Shown here one piece after another: positions 55,747 to 64,000 of a stretch of 64,000 bases of DNA. The stretch comes from a virus, in the IMG/VR virus record IMGVR_UViG_3300044844_000506, positions 1 to 64,000 of that record; one strand, 5' to 3'. The notes under the pieces are model-generated. The model did no database searches and was not told where the DNA came from. It saw only the letters and a program-made list of their open reading frames with translations. Numbering within the stretch: the first letter of the stretch is position 1; each line of letters opens with the position of its first letter. Position numbers and translations under genes: made by a program.

Positions 55747-56625
55747 TTATCTTCGTGTAACTGGAGAAGCTCCAGTCATTAGATTTTTAAGAGTTCCGTG
55801 TAATCCACCTAAGTTAACCTTTGCTAATGCTTTAGATCTTTGTGGATTACTATGTTGACCAAATTCACTTACACCTTTTTTAAATTTAGGAGAAATGGCT
55901 CCACCTATTTTAGCTGCAACACCAGCGAGTTTACTTCCGCCATGACGAGCAGCGCCGACTCTTCTACCAGCTTTTTCCATAGCACTAACTTCAACTAGTA
56001 AATGAGCAATTTGTACATATGTCTCGTTCATTGGTTCGCCTTCTATTTCATTGTGTGTAAATCTCATGCCAACTCTCTTATATCTTTCTTCGGTTGCTTT
56101 ACGTTTTTCTGGATCAATAAAAGTTTGTGCTTTTTGTCCTGGAGCCGTCTGCTTTTTAAAATAACCTAAAGCTGTATTTTGCTTCTTACCCTTACTTTTT
56201 GTGATTTGAGCCTGTGTTGGTTGTGAACTCAATGTACCTGCTCTACCATGCATTAATCTATTTGTTTGGCGAGCTTTTAATAGGTCAGCATATGCTTTAT
56301 TTCTGCCTTTCTCATCTTTACCTCTTACAGCTTTACCATAAGCCTTAACAGCTTCACCGTGCTTCATTTTTGCACCTTTTTGTAACTGCGCTTGTTTCCA
56401 TTGGCCTCCCTTAGATCTTAAGGCAGAACCAATCTTCTTCATTCCCCCACCAACCATACCCTTTAATGCGGTTAAAAACTCTTGTAATAATTCCTCGTCT
56501 TCTAAGAGAATAGGAATGAGTTCTTGCTGGTGATCAAGAGGAACACCTTCTTCTGTGAGAAGAGCACTTAAATTTCTTTTCTCTTCTTCTAATAGAAGAG
56601 ATTCTTTAATTATGGAATAATACAT
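55747..56625 (-). CDS. Internal-head-type protein with two leader-like segments
   Basis: 292 residues. MYYSIIKESLLLEEEKRN at the start and a second leader-like segment MNETYVQIAHLLVEVSAMEK at residues 199-218. The body between is Lys/Gln/Gly-rich and disordered; the end is basic and Gly/Ala-rich. Looks like two internal-head proteins fused, or one gene with an internal start at 56031 (AAGG eight bases before it) giving a 94-residue second product. LLE and LVE cut sites would allow protease processing. Confidence 0.65.
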   Translation of the reverse strand: MYYSIIKESLLLEEEKRNLSALLTEEGVPLDHQQELIPILLEDEELLQEFLTALKGMVGGGMKKIGSALRSKGGQWKQAQLQKGAKMKHGEAVKAYGKAVRGKDEKGRNKAYADLLKARQTNRLMHGRAGTLSSQPTQAQITKSKGKKQNTALGYFKKQTAPGQKAQTFIDPEKRKATEERYKRVGMRFTHNEIEGEPMNETYVQIAHLLVEVSAMEKAGRRVGAARHGGSKLAGVAAKIGGAISPKFKKGVSEFGQHSNPQRSKALAKVNLGGLHGTLKNLMTGASPVTRR

Positions 56626-56631
56626 GGGGTA

Positions 56632-56985
56632 TTACTCCTCGTCTTCGTCTTCAGATTCTTCGTCGTACTCTTCTTCGTCGTACTCTTCACCATCGTCTTC
56701 TGATTCTTCTTCTGATTCTTCATCTGAATCGTCTTCTTCAGACTCTTCTAATGATTCATTTAGAGTATCTTCAACAGCAGTGAATACTTCTAACATAGCT
56801 GCGCTGTGCTCTAATAAAGCCTCTTCGCTGATTGGTTCAGCGAGATTTGATTGGCATAGAGGACAAACATGAGCTTCTGTTACGGGAGCCTGATCTGAGC
56901 ATTCAGTTAATGCGTCTTTTTCAGTGGGTAGCCAGCTTGCACCCTCAGTAATAGCCTTTACATAATTTTTAGAAACGTGTGACAT
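56632..56985 (-). CDS. Acidic prohead core protein (gp67-like, tentative)
   Basis: 117 residues. N-terminal KNYVKAITEGASWLP with an ITE site, a CPLC pair (near residues 41-44), then a strongly acidic tail of Glu/Asp/Ser repeats (about residues 80-117). T4 gp67 is also a small, highly acidic core protein near gp20-gp21. AAGGAG is the ribosome site and a TCTAAATA box lies upstream. First gene of the head block. Confidence 0.55.
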   Translation of the reverse strand: MSHVSKNYVKAITEGASWLPTEKDALTECSDQAPVTEAHVCPLCQSNLAEPISEEALLEHSAAMLEVFTAVEDTLNESLEESEEDDSDEESEEESEDDGEEYDEEEYDEESEDEDEE

Positions 56986-57013
56986 AAATTCTCCTTAAGA
57001 GTAATCCTATCAT

Positions 57014-57021
57014 TATTTAGA
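57014..57021 (-). promoter_or_regulatory. Late-type box TCTAAATA
   Basis: Seven of eight bases match TATAAATA, minus strand, 28 bases before the acidic core-protein gene and after the baseplate gene block. Confidence 0.4.
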
Positions 57022-57066
57022 ATCCAATAAGATAAAATGAAAGAATATTTTATTTTTTGAATTATT

Positions 57067-57864
57067 TTAAGTACAGTCAAATGATCGTATAGTACCACCT
57101 TGGTTGCCAAAATAAATAGGTCTTGATGCTGTACTTAAATAAAATGTTACTATTGTAGGACGTTCAAAGTATTCAGAAACGTAATTATTAACTGTAATAA
57201 CATGAACACTACTTAAATAAAAGTTAGTTACATCCCCAGTTAAAGTTATAACTCCAGTATTTAAATCTATTTTATATGGATAGGGGAAAGGGGGATCAAC
57301 ACTCATTATTTTAGGTATAGTTTCATCTTTAATGTCTTTTCCAGTATCTTCCTCTTTAATTGGAGTATAGTATTCTGGAACTACTGCTAATCTTCCAACA
57401 GAAGATAGCCATGATTCGACATAAATTTTATTACAAGTTTGATATGTAATTAAATCAAGACTGTTAAGTTTATAATCTAAAACAGGAAGTCCAACGGTAT
57501 AACCGATAGTGTTTTCAGGATCTTGTATATCTGTATATGCGTTAGCAGATTGACTCTGAGATACGGATACACCTTCATCTATCAATACATCTGTAGATCC
57601 ATTATCACCTACATCTCCACATGAGATTTTATCTCCGTCTCTATGAATCCCTTTTCCATTAGCAAAAACTGTAGTAGATCCACCTAACACTGGACCCATT
57701 TGATGACAAGCTGGACCACAACAATGAGTTTGACCATAATTATCATCTATTCTAACAACAGGCTTATCATTAACAAAAACGTCTGGGGAACCATTTACTG
57801 AGAATGTTGGAGAGTAGCAGTGTCCCTGAGACACATCAGTTAAAGCTCTTATTGGTCTTGGCAT
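57067..57864 (-). CDS. PAAR-type baseplate spike-tip protein
   Basis: 265 residues. N-terminal ~100 are a PAAR repeat domain: SQGHCYSPTFSVNGSPDVFVND, HCCGPACHQMGPVLGGSTTVFANGK and GDKISCGDVGDNGSTDVLID show the Cys/His positions that hold a metal at the spike tip (T4 gp5.4 role). The remaining ~165 residues are a beta-rich extension with a Ca-binding-like VITLTGDVTN segment and end in Asp-Cys-Thr. Sharpens the puncturing tip at the tail base. Overlaps the next gene by one base. Confidence 0.82.
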   Translation of the reverse strand: MPRPIRALTDVSQGHCYSPTFSVNGSPDVFVNDKPVVRIDDNYGQTHCCGPACHQMGPVLGGSTTVFANGKGIHRDGDKISCGDVGDNGSTDVLIDEGVSVSQSQSANAYTDIQDPENTIGYTVGLPVLDYKLNSLDLITYQTCNKIYVESWLSSVGRLAVVPEYYTPIKEEDTGKDIKDETIPKIMSVDPPFPYPYKIDLNTGVITLTGDVTNFYLSSVHVITVNNYVSEYFERPTIVTFYLSTASRPIYFGNQGGTIRSFDCT

Positions 57865-60800
57865 TATAGTAAGGATTCTTCTTCAGGTGGTACAGGAGGT
57901 CTTACAGGAACTTCTATAGCGTATGATAACTGGATATCTTGAAGCCCCTTACTAGATACAATTCTAGTCGGGTTTCTTCTGGATGAAGCGTCTTTATTTT
58001 TAGGGGATTTAACATGATAAATTTTGGTGTTAGTTTTTTCACCATTTTTAAGTTTATTAATAACTTTAACATCCGCTCTTTTATTTAAAGTATACATATG
58101 CTTTCTGTCTAATCTAGCTAATAAGTCATACCATGTAATCCCATTATCAATTTCATAATTCTCTTTAATTTCTTCAACTTTAATAACTGCGGCTCGGACT
58201 GGATCCAACTCTCTTTCTGGTATTTCTTCTGGATTCTTATATGTTTTAGTATAGTTTGTCGTATCTCCGTACCTGCAAATATAAGATTGAGTGCTATAAT
58301 CTCCTGACTTACTTTCACCTTCAGAATGTATGTAAGAGTTAAGAACCTCAAATGGGTGCTGTAACAGTCCGATATCGTTTAGCTTTTTATCTGGAGACAT
58401 CTCCCATCTTAGTTCTCTAACATTCCAATCTTTTAACAATGAGTTAGCATTATAGAAGTTGTAGAAAGTTCTATTCGTTGGAGTTATTACTATAAATCTA
58501 GGAATTTTTCTTACTAAGAAAGGATCAGTCTCATCATCTTTAAATCCAAACCCATCATAAGTTACATCTCTAAATGTAAATTTAAATGTCGTTCCACTAA
58601 CAGAAGAATTACTGTAATCAAAATAGTCCCATATAGGATCATCGTGGTTAATAGTTAACACTAACCAAGGGTATGCTCTATAAATGATATCATCATTTAA
58701 ATCTTGAATATCTTGCTGGCTACTAGTTACGATATTATAATACGCATCTGTTTCTTTTATAAATGGGGAAAGCTCTGAATTATCATCAATTATTGTAGAC
58801 GTATTTAATTGTAATATATAGTGGCTTAGTGGTGGATTAACACTGCTAGTTATTTCTACGTTTACATCTGGGCATGAAGCGGTTAAAAGAACCTGTTTAT
58901 CAAACCCCAAATGATACATAATTAAATGTTCATCATCATTTCTTAATACGTTAGCATTAGCTATATTTGATTCAGTTGGTATATTTATTTCTTCAGACGA
59001 GGTAATGTAACACTGCAAAGTATCGTTGATAGTTAATTCTAATAGTACCTTGTTTCCAGATGAATCTAAAGCCTCAATAGAATCAGTGTTTTGAACATAA
59101 AAGTTTTCTTCCCCACTAGATGTAATAAAAACACATCTCTTGTTTATATCGGTAGGTAATGTATACCATAGATCTAATAAGTTTTTTGAATCATCTGTGT
59201 ATTTATTTGGATCTATAGAAAGCATTTTTTTGGGTATTAAAGACTCTCCATAGTTTCTATTCCTACTAACTGTTGTATCTATATCTGCTGATCGTGTAGA
59301 GATAGTTCTATTTGTAGCTAATGAAGATTTACTAATTCCATATCTAGATTTTTCTACTGAAGTAATATTAGGTCTAACAGTATTTACTAAAGGGATTTCT
59401 TTAGTTAATTCTTGAATATAGTCTGAATCTAGTTTATCTACCGAATCAGTTTCTATTGATCTACGAATAATATTAGAGATTTTAGTAGCATCTACAGGGA
59501 CGCCATTAGTATATTTTAAATTATAGAGTCTTCTAAATGAACTATTTAAGCTATTTTTTATGTGGTCATCAGATATGTTAGTAGCATCTATTACTGCTTC
59601 TTCAAATGTTCCTGATTCTTTATTGATAATACGATTTATACTATAGTGGCGGATCTTACCAAATATGTTTGAGTTTTTTTCACCGTAAGTGGGTAAAAAC
59701 TGAGATGGACTTAAAGAATATTTAGTATATTTTAGATCGTACTCACTTTCTGCGGTGTAACTTGATCTTGTAATTTGATCATAGTATTTTTTACCATCGC
59801 TAGTATTCAAGTTCCCAACAGGAGAATTTTCATCATAGTAAAGATTAGATATTATATTAGTGTCTATGTTTTCAGTATTAGAAATTGCTGTGAGGGTAAT
59901 GGTATAAACAGTATTAACTAATAAATTATTAAACACACAAGTATGAACATCATCAGGAACACTTAAATTAATTGTTTGAGAATTATTATTTTGATCTGTT
60001 AAAATAACTTGAGCAGTGGTATTTAATGGATTTTGTGTTGTTTGTTCTACAGTTTCAAAACCTACGTTTAATGATAGAGAGTTATTTGAAAAACTAAATA
60101 ATGCTTCTTCATTTAAAATTACAGGTATTTCTTCTTGTGGTTGTCCGTAATTAGGACATTGTACATCTACAGATAATTGATCAGATTGACCACCAAGTCC
60201 AAAAGACTGTATATTAACTCTATAATTTCTTAGAGGTATTAAACTAGGGTAATTTATACTTTGAGAAAAAGGAGAAACTGTTCCTATTAAATCAAAAGCA
60301 TCTATAGTTTGATTATTAAATAAATCAGTTATGATAACCGTAGAATCTGCTTGAATGTGCTGGTTAGTTGCTAAGTTAATTACTTCCCAATAAATGTTTA
60401 ATACAGGAGAATTATTTTGAATAATAATTTGTATGTCAGAATTAACAATCTCTAAATCATCTACTGGAGGTGTAGAATTAGTTGTGATTGTTCTTGTAAT
60501 TGTTGCAGGATTATACTGTACATATTGATTCCAATTTAAGTTTTTAGTAACAGTGATAGAGTAAGTATATTGTTCTCCAGGAGTTAAGCCATTAAAGTTT
60601 ATAACGTGAGTTTTAGATAAATTATTATTGGTAACTTGAGCTAATATAACAGATGGGTTAGATGTTAAAAATATAAAAGCTGTAAGTCGAACTGTAAAAT
60701 TTGATTGAGTAATACAAGTTAAACTATTTTCTGATACTTGTTCTTGTGTTACAACTACAGTCAAATCTTCTTCATACGGTGGTAAATCAGGAGGAATAGG

Positions 60801-60947
60801 TCCACTAGGCTCAATAGGTTGTGGACCATCAGGAGGAGCGGGAGGAATAACAATACCGCCATCTATCCCACCAGGAAGTGGTGGGGGCAATTCCCCTGGA
60901 GGACCAAATCCACAGGGAACTCGAAAAACAATATCTAAATCATTCAT
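57864..60947 (-). CDS. Large baseplate/tail protein with fibronectin III-like repeats
   Basis: 1027 residues. Residues ~10-60 are Pro/Gly-rich (PPGELPPPLPGGIDGGIVIP, in part); residues ~60-375 hold three beta repeats of fibronectin III type (FNGLTPGEQYTYSITVTKN, SLIPLRNYRVNIQSFG, LLVNTVYTITLTAIS). The rest is Asn/Ser/Asp-rich and beta-structured, ending basic. Encoded between the PAAR tip and a 759-residue structural gene, so probably baseplate or attached fibre. No enzyme motif. Confidence 0.6.
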   Translation of the reverse strand: MNDLDIVFRVPCGFGPPGELPPPLPGGIDGGIVIPPAPPDGPQPIEPSGPIPPDLPPYEEDLTVVVTQEQVSENSLTCITQSNFTVRLTAFIFLTSNPSVILAQVTNNNLSKTHVINFNGLTPGEQYTYSITVTKNLNWNQYVQYNPATITRTITTNSTPPVDDLEIVNSDIQIIIQNNSPVLNIYWEVINLATNQHIQADSTVIITDLFNNQTIDAFDLIGTVSPFSQSINYPSLIPLRNYRVNIQSFGLGGQSDQLSVDVQCPNYGQPQEEIPVILNEEALFSFSNNSLSLNVGFETVEQTTQNPLNTTAQVILTDQNNNSQTINLSVPDDVHTCVFNNLLVNTVYTITLTAISNTENIDTNIISNLYYDENSPVGNLNTSDGKKYYDQITRSSYTAESEYDLKYTKYSLSPSQFLPTYGEKNSNIFGKIRHYSINRIINKESGTFEEAVIDATNISDDHIKNSLNSSFRRLYNLKYTNGVPVDATKISNIIRRSIETDSVDKLDSDYIQELTKEIPLVNTVRPNITSVEKSRYGISKSSLATNRTISTRSADIDTTVSRNRNYGESLIPKKMLSIDPNKYTDDSKNLLDLWYTLPTDINKRCVFITSSGEENFYVQNTDSIEALDSSGNKVLLELTINDTLQCYITSSEEINIPTESNIANANVLRNDDEHLIMYHLGFDKQVLLTASCPDVNVEITSSVNPPLSHYILQLNTSTIIDDNSELSPFIKETDAYYNIVTSSQQDIQDLNDDIIYRAYPWLVLTINHDDPIWDYFDYSNSSVSGTTFKFTFRDVTYDGFGFKDDETDPFLVRKIPRFIVITPTNRTFYNFYNANSLLKDWNVRELRWEMSPDKKLNDIGLLQHPFEVLNSYIHSEGESKSGDYSTQSYICRYGDTTNYTKTYKNPEEIPERELDPVRAAVIKVEEIKENYEIDNGITWYDLLARLDRKHMYTLNKRADVKVINKLKNGEKTNTKIYHVKSPKNKDASSRRNPTRIVSSKGLQDIQLSYAIEVPVRPPVPPEEESLL

Positions 60948-60950
60948 CGT

Positions 60951-63230
60951 TTACTTTAAAGTAATTACGGATTGAGATGTGCCTTGAGCTAGTGTCTTAA
61001 AGAAATAAGTTGTTGGATATGCAGTAACTTTAAAAGATACTGTAGGATAGGTGCATACTCCCATGTAAGGAGCTTTAGTTGTAGCAGCACCTCCTAAGAA
61101 GTTAGATATAGACATATTATTAGTTGATCCTGTAGGTAATCCCATATCTGAGTTTCTAACTACAAAACCAGAATACCCATAAGAATCTCTATTTAGCCTA
61201 GGTTCAAATCCTTGGCCTATTGCAATTACAGCATTGTTAGTTCTTGGGGTTACAGCACTCCATGCAACATAAATAATAAATCTATCAGATTTCTTTTCCA
61301 CCCAAATTCCAGCGGAAGAGCCATCATCTAAGTTATATTGATTTCCTGATTCACTGCTTTTTTTAGTTTGAGGAATACAATTTTCAAATTGACACTCAAC
61401 TGTATAATCATTCATCCAAGGAACAGCAGCTTTATCAATTATAATTTCCTTCTTACACCAATGCATACCCCAAGTTAATGTACTACCATTAACATAAACT
61501 CCAGTTCCTAATCTTTTTTCTGCTGAAGATATACTATTTCCATTAGTACCAGAATCAAATTGACGATTTTGATTTAATAAATAAGTATTTATGTAGTCAT
61601 TTCTTCTTTGACCTTTATCAGTAGTTGATCCTGTTGGGGGGTTCATAGTCCAATATTCAGCATAATCCCAATCAGGTAAAACAGGAGCTTCAGAAAAAGG
61701 TAAGGCAGAATCTCCAATACCATTTAATTCTTTTGCTGCTAATCTGATAGCACCCTCAGGACCAAACTTTCTGCCTCCCCAAATTGTTCCACCAGCAACT
61801 ACTCTAGGCTTTAAATCCTGAGATCCCCCTGATCCAGTATTAACAGTTTGAATAACTTTATCGTATAAGTCTCGTAATTCTCTATCTAATTGTGCTGTTC
61901 CTACTACGCTATTAGCTGGAGAAATAGGAGGAGTTGCCATTAAAATACCAGCACGTTCGTTGTATGTTAATTCAGCAGTTCTAAAGAATGGTCTAATATC
62001 AATAACATCTGATGGTGCTATGACTGGTTGACCACCTACATTTATAGTTGCATTCTTTCTTACTACTACATAGCAAACTGGAAATACAGATTGACCAACT
62101 AATTGAATATTATCTGATTCTAGATTCTCAACAATATTTGGAGCCATATTCATCAGATCTTCTGGTGAAGGGAAAGATCCATGAATACCTAAACTCTTAA
62201 AACCATTATTAGTATTTTGTTGGTCTGCTACGCTTGCTAATATCTCAAATGGCTCAGATGGAGCACTTTCACTAATTACATAGTGAGTAGGGTTTCCTGG
62301 AGTATTAGATTCCTTGATGGTAAATAATCCAGCACCTTTAACTAAACCTAAAATAGGTTTGTTAATAGTTTGTGGTTCGTAAGTTGCACCAGGATATTTA
62401 GCAATTGTTGTAGACGATGCATCTATTGGATGTGAATAAATGAAAACTAAATCTATTCGGTAGTCAGCATCAATTAATTCATCTTCACCAGTATCACTAT
62501 TTCTAACTTTAAAATCATTGGGATCGTATGCAGGTACTTCTAATGTTAGTTCTTCATCTACACTTACTACAGCTAATCTGCCTACACCTCTGTACATTCT
62601 GACTAATTCTGTAGATAATTTTTGAAGAACAGAAGGCTCTAGTAGTTGATTAATTATTAATGGAGTATAGTTTACCTTAGCATACAAAGGTAAATCGTAA
62701 CTTCCTGGACCAGTTGAGATATTAGTATTAGCATTTGCATTATATGCTGTCTCTAATGTGCTTCCTTCAGGATAATCAGGTTGCCAAAAAGAAGTTTGTT
62801 CTGTTAAACCGTTCAAGAATAAAGCATCTCCAGCAACATTACTTCTAATTCTGCGAATGATTTCTTTTAAACTAGCGTAAGGAAAATCTGTAGTATTGTC
62901 ATAATACTTTCCTACACCTGGAATCCAGTTTAACAATTTAAGACTCTGCATACGAGTCTTACCGTAAGCGTCATTTATACGAGCATGGTACTGACCAGGA
63001 TTAACGTGAATTACATTATCCGATCCATTTGCATAGGGTTTTAGTTCCTGGAATCCTGCTCTAGTTCCACTTTCATCTGTAATCCCTGAGTCAATTTGAT
63101 CTTTTAACCATCTATCATTTTCCATTAGCTGCTGTAGAGGTAAATTATCTACAACATAATGATAAGGATCATTTGCTTTAAATACTCGGATAGGGTCTGT
63201 AAATTTGTGTGAGCTACTCTTAAATGTCAT
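60951..63230 (-). CDS. Large virion structural protein (baseplate or fibre)
   Basis: 759 residues. N-terminal FKANDPYHYVVDNLPLQQLMEND followed by RWLKDQID is a linking helix like those of baseplate proteins; the centre has VGRLAVVSVDEELTLEVPAYDP, FIYSHPIDAS and VIDIRPFFRTAELTYNERAG, and the C-terminal half is beta-rich and aromatic. Related wedge or fibre-hinge proteins occur in marine T4-like phages; I cannot name the T4 homologue. GAGGTG is the ribosome site. Confidence 0.6.
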   Translation of the reverse strand: MTFKSSSHKFTDPIRVFKANDPYHYVVDNLPLQQLMENDRWLKDQIDSGITDESGTRAGFQELKPYANGSDNVIHVNPGQYHARINDAYGKTRMQSLKLLNWIPGVGKYYDNTTDFPYASLKEIIRRIRSNVAGDALFLNGLTEQTSFWQPDYPEGSTLETAYNANANTNISTGPGSYDLPLYAKVNYTPLIINQLLEPSVLQKLSTELVRMYRGVGRLAVVSVDEELTLEVPAYDPNDFKVRNSDTGEDELIDADYRIDLVFIYSHPIDASSTTIAKYPGATYEPQTINKPILGLVKGAGLFTIKESNTPGNPTHYVISESAPSEPFEILASVADQQNTNNGFKSLGIHGSFPSPEDLMNMAPNIVENLESDNIQLVGQSVFPVCYVVVRKNATINVGGQPVIAPSDVIDIRPFFRTAELTYNERAGILMATPPISPANSVVGTAQLDRELRDLYDKVIQTVNTGSGGSQDLKPRVVAGGTIWGGRKFGPEGAIRLAAKELNGIGDSALPFSEAPVLPDWDYAEYWTMNPPTGSTTDKGQRRNDYINTYLLNQNRQFDSGTNGNSISSAEKRLGTGVYVNGSTLTWGMHWCKKEIIIDKAAVPWMNDYTVECQFENCIPQTKKSSESGNQYNLDDGSSAGIWVEKKSDRFIIYVAWSAVTPRTNNAVIAIGQGFEPRLNRDSYGYSGFVVRNSDMGLPTGSTNNMSISNFLGGAATTKAPYMGVCTYPTVSFKVTAYPTTYFFKTLAQGTSQSVITLK

Positions 63231-63309
63231 AGTTTAACACCTCACGGGCATTATTTTGGTTTGGGGCATCAGCCACCTGGTTTTTTTGTTTTTATTCTGA
63301 TTGTGCCCA

Positions 63310-64000
63310 TTAATTTTTCCTTGACAAATCAAAGATATTTACTGACAACAATCCAAATCCATGTCCAATAGCTGAAGTAGAGAAAGACTCAGAGCCTTCA
63401 GTATTTCTACTTCTATAAATAGTGCAGAATGGTACTCTTCCTGATCTAGCGGTAGCTCCGTTCTTTGCATTAGCAAAAGTATCTGCTGCGGATTCATCAA
63501 GTCTAATTCTAGTTCTATAGGAAGAATCAATCATAGCAGAAGTTGTTAAGAAAGCTGAAGCAGATCCTAACGTCTTATAGATCGAGGATACTTCAGGTGC
63601 AGCACTTACTGATCCAGAAGGATTGTATCCTTGTGCCCAAGTTTGATACGCAGAGTTATAAATTAAACCTGTGGTGTAGTAGTTTAAGAACTTAGCTGCA
63701 CCATCAACTGCAACCATGAGCCTGAATGGTCCGTAGTTTGTTCCTGCTGTAGCTCCTGAAGCTCCATAGAAGTCTAGAACACTTAGCCTACCTGTATCAG
63801 GGACCGTAGTTGGAGCAGCAGAGGCTGGAACTCCACCAGATAAGTATACAGCAGAAGGACCATAGTAACCTGCTAAACTTGGATATAAACCACTTACTGA
63901 ACAGTAAGAAGCATTTAAGAATGAGTCAGGGCCAATGTTCCATATTCTTAATAAATCACAATTACCACCAGAACTGACATCATACAAGATTCCTGAGGTA
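63310..64000 (-). CDS. Tail/fibre structural protein, 5' end outside window
   Basis: The frame is open to the last base of the window, so the start lies beyond; 230 residues of the C-terminal part are seen. Ser/Gly/Ala/Tyr-rich beta sequence (YYGPSAVYLSGGVPASAAPT; LVMAVDGAAKF-like segment), as in phage fibre or collar proteins. Codon 63985-63987 read as TTG is internal, not a start. No motif assigns a function. Confidence 0.6.
   Translation of the reverse strand, partial: TSGILYDVSSGGNCDLLRIWNIGPDSFLNASYCSVSGLYPSLAGYYGPSAVYLSGGVPASAAPTTVPDTGRLSVLDFYGASGATAGTNYGPFRLMVAVDGAAKFLNYYTTGLIYNSAYQTWAQGYNPSGSVSAAPEVSSIYKTLGSASAFLTTSAMIDSSYRTRIRLDESAADTFANAKNGATARSGRVPFCTIYRSRNTEGSESFSTSAIGHGFGLLSVNIFDLSRKN

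Overview
The window is part of the genome of a large contractile-tailed bacteriophage of the T4 superfamily (myovirus morphology). It is AT-rich, nearly all genes lie on the minus strand, and genes are packed with ATGA, TGATG, GTGA or TAATG overlaps. Recognisable T4-type gene order (protease 21, scaffold 22, capsid 23, neck 13 and 14, tail 15, sheath 18, tube 19) and a T4-type recombination/replication set (UvsX/RecA-like, UvsY-like, gp32-like, gp41-like helicase, gp46/gp47-like) support this. It is not a close T4 relative: replication uses a family A DNA polymerase split over three genes instead of a B-family gp43, and nucleotide supply comes from a B12-type ribonucleotide reductase and a flavin-dependent ThyX. 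The host cannot be read from the sequence. From memory, Rhodothermus phage RM378 also combines T4-like virion genes with a split family A polymerase; that comparison is untested here.

Layout. 1-700 holds no gene: a 12-bp tandem array, small palindromes and a strong terminator that closes the leftward transcript. 700-17,100 is the early/accessory region: many small unknown genes, zinc-ribbon proteins, a gp88-like cysteine protein, a DUF932 protein, a deaminase, a glycosylase-like repair protein, three tRNAs, a Clp-type AAA+ ATPase, RecA/UvsX and a MazG-like enzyme. It also holds three copies of a terminator cassette and two GC-rich palindromic islands sharing a 37-bp core. 17,100-24,550 is a glycan cluster: five glycosyltransferases (one a remnant), a methyltransferase-like protein, a radical SAM/SPASM enzyme and RmlB/RmlD-like sugar-nucleotide enzymes. 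24,550-26,100 is a small accessory patch with two tRNAs, twin Gly-Tyr-Ser repeat proteins and a GC-rich DUF6948 gene. 26,100-39,160 is the replication, recombination and nucleotide block. 39,170-40,810 has the only two plus-strand genes, a gp55-like late sigma factor and a PD-(D/E)XK nuclease. 40,720-64,000 is the virion block: tail tube, sheath, neck, capsid, scaffold, protease, a run of basic internal-head-type proteins, a PAAR spike tip and large baseplate/fibre-type proteins, the last cut by the window edge.

How it works together. The replication block would make and recombine DNA; the gp55-like factor would direct late transcription from TATAAATA-like boxes, several of which sit just upstream of virion genes. 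The most striking observation is in the head block. A second, clearly different sigma-70-like protein lies between the prohead protease and scaffold genes, and carries an N-terminal extension resembling a T4 capsid-targeting sequence ending in a protease site (Leu-Leu-Glu). At least six neighbouring basic proteins have similar N-termini. I infer that this phage may package a sigma factor inside its head and deliver it with the DNA.
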